Of a stretch of 64,000 bases of DNA, positions 61,070 to 64,000 are shown piece after piece. Made by a program: the position numbers and the translations under genes. The DNA comes from JBCBTD01 sp039818825. Its GTDB lineage: Bacteria; Pseudomonadota; Alphaproteobacteria; Geminicoccales; Geminicoccaceae. Position 1 is the stretch's first letter, and the number at the start of each line of letters is the position of its first letter. Below the pieces are notes generated by a model. That model was given only the letters and a program-made list of their open reading frames with translations, made no database searches and was not told where the DNA came from. The stretch is from the NCBI GenBank assembly GCA_039818825.1, contig JBCBTD010000001.1, forward strand, positions 124,001 to 188,000. Direction: 5' to 3'.

Positions 61070-62857
61070 ATGTCACGAATGCTCGATCTGGAGTTCGACC
61101 GTGCGACCCTACATCGGGCCTACGCCAGTGGGCTCGGGCCAGGCGCCGTGGTCGACGTCGCCCTCAACCGAGTCGTCGCAGCCGACGACCCTGGCATCTT
61201 CCTGCACGTAGCGGCAGCTGAGGCATTGCACGCTGCCGCCCAGGCGCTGCCGCCATTCGACCCCGCCGCGCTGCCGCTGTGGGGGCTGCCCGTGGCGGTG
61301 AAGGACAACATCGACGTCCGCCTGATGCCGACCACGTGCGCTTGCCCCGCGTTCGCCTATCTGCCTGACGACGATGCGCCGGCCGTGGCGCGCTTGCGCG
61401 AAGCTGGCGCGATCATCGTCGGCAAGACCAACCTCGACCAGTTCGCGACCGGACTGGTGGGCGTGCGCACGCCCTACCCCGTCCCTCGCAATGCCCTCGA
61501 CCCGGCGATCGTACCCGGCGGGTCGAGCTCTGGCTCGGCCGTGGCTGTGGCCCGAGGTTTGGTGACCCTGGCGTTGGGTACCGATACAGCCGGCTCAGGG
61601 CGCGTCCCGGCGGCGCTCAACGGCATCGTCGGTTTGAAGCCGTCCCTCGGCGCGATCTCGACCCGCGGCGTGGTTCCAGCCTGTCGGACGCTCGACTGTG
61701 TGTCGGTGTTCGCAGCGACCGTCGCCGACGCTTGGTCCGCCTACGCCGTTCTGGCCCGCTACGACGAGGGCGACCCCTATGCCCGCCCTCGCGCCGCATC
61801 ACGCGCGTGGACGACGATGCCAACGGTCATGCGCATCGGGGTGCCGAACGCTGCATCGCGCCGATTCTTCGGTGACGACCTTCAGGCCGCGGCGTTCGCC
61901 AGCGTCATGACGAAGCTGGAAGAGTTGGGTATCGACGCCGTCCCGATCGACTTCAGCCCGTTCTACCAAACGGCGGCACTGCTCTACGAGGGTGCGTGGG
62001 TTGCAGAGCGCTATGCAACGGTCGAGAGCTTTTTGAAGGAACACTCGGAGGCGCTCCACCCGACGACGGCGACGATCATCGAACCGGGACGGAATCTGAC
62101 CGCGGTCGAGGCGTTCCGGGGGCACTACCGGTTGGAGGAGTTGCGCCGCACCGTGGCCATCGCGATTGCTGGCCTCGACGCGTTGATGGTGCCTTCGATC
62201 CCACGTTTCGTCACCGTTGCGGAAGTTCTCGAAGACCCCATCGGGCCCAACAGCCAGCTCGGCACGTACACGAACTTCGTCAACCTGCTGGACCTTTGTG
62301 GCATGACCGTGCCGACGGCACCGCGGACCGACGGCAGACCCGGGAGCGTGACGCTGCTGGCGCGCGGCGGCGAGGATGGCCGGTTGCTGCCGCTGGCAAC
62401 CCGACTGAGTGAAACCTCGGGAGCTGACGGCCACGTCGACGCGGCCGTCGCACGCGCCGGCCCGGACGAGGTCGAGCTGGCCGTAGTCGGCGCACACATG
62501 ACGGGCATGGCTCTCAATGGCGAGTTGGCTGCCGTCAACGCCCGCCTGCTACGGACGGCGCGCACCAAGCCCAGCTATCGGCTCTACGCCCTGTGCGGCA
62601 TGCCCGCGCGTCCAGGCCTGCTGCGTCACTCAGGCGGTGCTGCCATCGAGGTCGAGGTGTGGGCGATGTCGCCAGTCGCCTTCGGTACGCTGGTTGCGGA
62701 CATTGCGGCGCCGCTCGGCATCGGCCGCATCGATCTCGACGACGGCACGCAGCCATCTGGGTTCCTGGTGGAGGCCGCAGCCGTGGCCGAGGCTCCGGAC
62801 ATCACGCAGCACGGCGGCTGGCGTGCATACATGGCCGAGGTGACTGCGGACACCTGA
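61070..62857 (+). CDS. atzF: Allophanate hydrolase
   Basis: Encodes 595 aa. The amidase-signature triad is Lys78 (AVKDNID), Ser152 in GGSSSGSA and nucleophile Ser176 (TDTAGSGRVP), with spacings of 74 and 24 residues that match AtzF. A C-terminal AtzF-type domain follows (about 465-595, VVGAHMTGMALNGEL...YALCGMPARPGLLR). It hydrolyses allophanate to ammonia and CO2, in urea, biuret or cyanurate breakdown. ATG 61079 is an alternative start three codons in. Confidence 0.93.
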   Translation: MSRMLDLEFDRATLHRAYASGLGPGAVVDVALNRVVAADDPGIFLHVAAAEALHAAAQALPPFDPAALPLWGLPVAVKDNIDVRLMPTTCACPAFAYLPDDDAPAVARLREAGAIIVGKTNLDQFATGLVGVRTPYPVPRNALDPAIVPGGSSSGSAVAVARGLVTLALGTDTAGSGRVPAALNGIVGLKPSLGAISTRGVVPACRTLDCVSVFAATVADAWSAYAVLARYDEGDPYARPRAASRAWTTMPTVMRIGVPNAASRRFFGDDLQAAAFASVMTKLEELGIDAVPIDFSPFYQTAALLYEGAWVAERYATVESFLKEHSEALHPTTATIIEPGRNLTAVEAFRGHYRLEELRRTVAIAIAGLDALMVPSIPRFVTVAEVLEDPIGPNSQLGTYTNFVNLLDLCGMTVPTAPRTDGRPGSVTLLARGGEDGRLLPLATRLSETSGADGHVDAAVARAGPDEVELAVVGAHMTGMALNGELAAVNARLLRTARTKPSYRLYALCGMPARPGLLRHSGGAAIEVEVWAMSPVAFGTLVADIAAPLGIGRIDLDDGTQPSGFLVEAAAVAEAPDITQHGGWRAYMAEVTADT

Positions 62858-62898
62858 TCCATCGACATTCTCGGCTGAGCCTCGAGGTGTTCCGTCGC

Positions 62899-64000
62899 TC
62901 ACTTCTGCTCGGCGGCGACCACGGCATCCCAGTCGTCGGGCAGCGCCTCGGTCCGCAGCCGACCGATCCGCTCCCGCATCATCGCGTAATAGGCGACGAG
63001 CGGTGCGCCCACGTCGAGCTTGCTGCAGTCATCGATCCTGGCGAGGGCCGTGTCCCAATCGCGCCGACGATAGGCCGCGAGAAACGCTTGCTGCAGCGCT
63101 TCCAAACGTTTGAAGGGCAGCAACGCTGCCATCGCCGGATCGCCCAACAACGCGAAGATCGGTTCGGGCTTCTGCGAGCCCACCACCTTGACCAGGTCGA
63201 GCTCCAGGGTCGCGAACGCAGGCGCACCGTCGCGCGTGCGCACGCTGATCAGGACGTCGCAGCCGTAGACCTTGCACTGTCCCTCGAACCTCGACGCCAA
63301 ATTCACCGGCTCGCCGATCGCCGAGTACGAGAATCTTCGCTCCGAGCCAAGGTTGCCGACACTGCATTCGCCGGTGTTCAGCCCCATGCCGATCCGCACT
63401 GGCCGATGCGCGTCACCGCGCTCGGCGGCCAGTTCGCCGTTCAGCTCGGCGAGGCGCGCACGCATCGCCAGCACGGCCGCACACGCTTTCTCGCAGTGGT
63501 CAGGAACGTCCAGGGGTGCGTTCCAGAAAGCCATGATCCCATCGCCCATGTACTTGTCGATGGTGCCCGAATGGTCCTGGATCGTATCCGTCATCGGTGT
63601 CAGGAAGCGGTTGAGGAACCGGGTCAACTCCGCGGCGGTCATCGTCTCCGACAGGCTCGTGAAACTGCGAATGTCACAGAACATGATGGTCAGGTCGCGG
63701 GTCTCCCCGCCGAGCTTGAGTTGGGTCGGGTTGGCAGCGAGGCGACGCACCAGTACCGGCGACAGGTAGAGGCTGAAAGCCCGCCGAACCCGCCCGCGTT
63801 CGGCCTCGGTCCGAACGAAGTTGGTCAGCGTCGACGTCATGTAGATGACCACGAGCGTCAACGACGGCAGGATCGGGTCGAGCAGAAGCCGATACTCCAG
63901 GAATGCGAGGATCGACGTCCCGATCGCCAGCGTCACCGCGGCCAACGCGACTACGGCACCGGAGATCGGTCCGAGCCACTGCAGCACGACGATCAACAGC
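62899..64000 (-). CDS. Class III adenylate/guanylate cyclase with membrane domain (partial)
   Basis: The gene runs off the right end of the window; 365 or more residues are seen. The visible N-terminal part has two or three hydrophobic helices (LAAVTLAIGTSILAFLEYRLLL and a second segment), followed by a short linker helix and the cyclase catalytic domain with metal Asp in LTIMFCDIRSFTSLSE, the DKYMGDGIMAFWNAP block, and GLNTGECSVGNLGSERRFSY. It would make cAMP (or cGMP) from ATP (or GTP). A CHASE2 sensor domain upstream is typical for this layout but lies outside the window. Confidence 0.9.
   Translation of the reverse strand, partial: LLIVVLQWLGPISGAVVALAAVTLAIGTSILAFLEYRLLLDPILPSLTLVVIYMTSTLTNFVRTEAERGRVRRAFSLYLSPVLVRRLAANPTQLKLGGETRDLTIMFCDIRSFTSLSETMTAAELTRFLNRFLTPMTDTIQDHSGTIDKYMGDGIMAFWNAPLDVPDHCEKACAAVLAMRARLAELNGELAAERGDAHRPVRIGMGLNTGECSVGNLGSERRFSYSAIGEPVNLASRFEGQCKVYGCDVLISVRTRDGAPAFATLELDLVKVVGSQKPEPIFALLGDPAMAALLPFKRLEALQQAFLAAYRRRDWDTALARIDDCSKLDVGAPLVAYYAMMRERIGRLRTEALPDDWDAVVAAEQK

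Noticed and set aside
1..64000. CRISPR arrays, insertion sequences and rRNA genes
   Set aside because: No regularly spaced repeats, transposase-like frames with inverted ends, or rRNA core sequences were seen.

Overview
The window is a GC-rich bacterial chromosome segment. Gene order (ffh-rpsP-rimM-trmD-rplS followed by leuC/leuD/leuB/asd, and mltB-rlpA-dacC-tmk-holB-metG-tatD-phosphodiesterase) and the gene families present point to an alphaproteobacterium, probably Rhodospirillales-like. That placement is inference from synteny; there is no rRNA gene here to test it.

Layout. 1-0.9 kb: two small secreted or lipid-anchored proteins. 0.9-13.8 kb: the SRP/ribosome-maturation operon runs into leucine biosynthesis (leuC, leuD, leuB) and asd. 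The leu genes are separated by inserted envelope genes: a CHRD-domain protein and a VPLPA-CTERM protein (both with C-terminal sorting signals), and a tightly overlapping ECF sigma factor / zinc anti-sigma / lipoprotein subtilase operon. 13.8-23.5 kb: housekeeping and transport genes (DinB-like, UspA, SulP, CorA, EamA, lipid kinase, LprI-like) interspersed with two methyltransferase genes, the first clearly AT-rich and probably acquired. 23.5-27.2 kb: a Phd/VapC-type (FitAB-like) toxin-antitoxin pair, then a two-gene module of a helical membrane-segment protein and a WD40-caspase protein, a candidate conflict or defence locus. 27.3-36.1 kb: DNA repair, ETF-ubiquinone oxidoreductase, cysteine synthase, mercaptopyruvate sulfurtransferase, an unusual hydrolase-membrane fusion and an SDR.

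44.6-35.3 kb (minus strand): one long, mostly overlapping operon led by an XRE/S24-like regulator, then mltB, rlpA, dacC, tmk, holB, metG, tatD, a metallo-hydrolase and an SDR. Divergent from the regulator, 44.7-53.4 kb holds a compact podovirus (T7-like) morphogenesis cassette: papain-like protein, portal, scaffold, capsid, tail tubular A and B, a small coiled-coil protein and large terminase. No integrase, polymerase, replication, lysis or tail-fibre gene is seen. The cassette ends at a tRNA-Ser(TGA) gene. On the other side of the tRNA is an AT-rich four-gene unit (LysR, methyltransferase, DUF2306 membrane protein, VOC-GNAT fusion).

57.5-62.9 kb: a nitrogen-scavenging cluster with an NCS2-type permease, biuret-hydrolase-like enzyme, AtzH, a GntR regulator and allophanate hydrolase AtzF, arranged around a divergent promoter with a GTATAC palindrome. 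The window ends inside a membrane-linked class III nucleotide cyclase.

The strongest candidates for undescribed biology are (i) the stripped-down podovirus cassette beside a regulator whose S24 domain seems to have lost its serine nucleophile and which shares an operon with a lytic transglycosylase, and (ii) the WD40-caspase module with its small partner and adjacent toxin-antitoxin pair.
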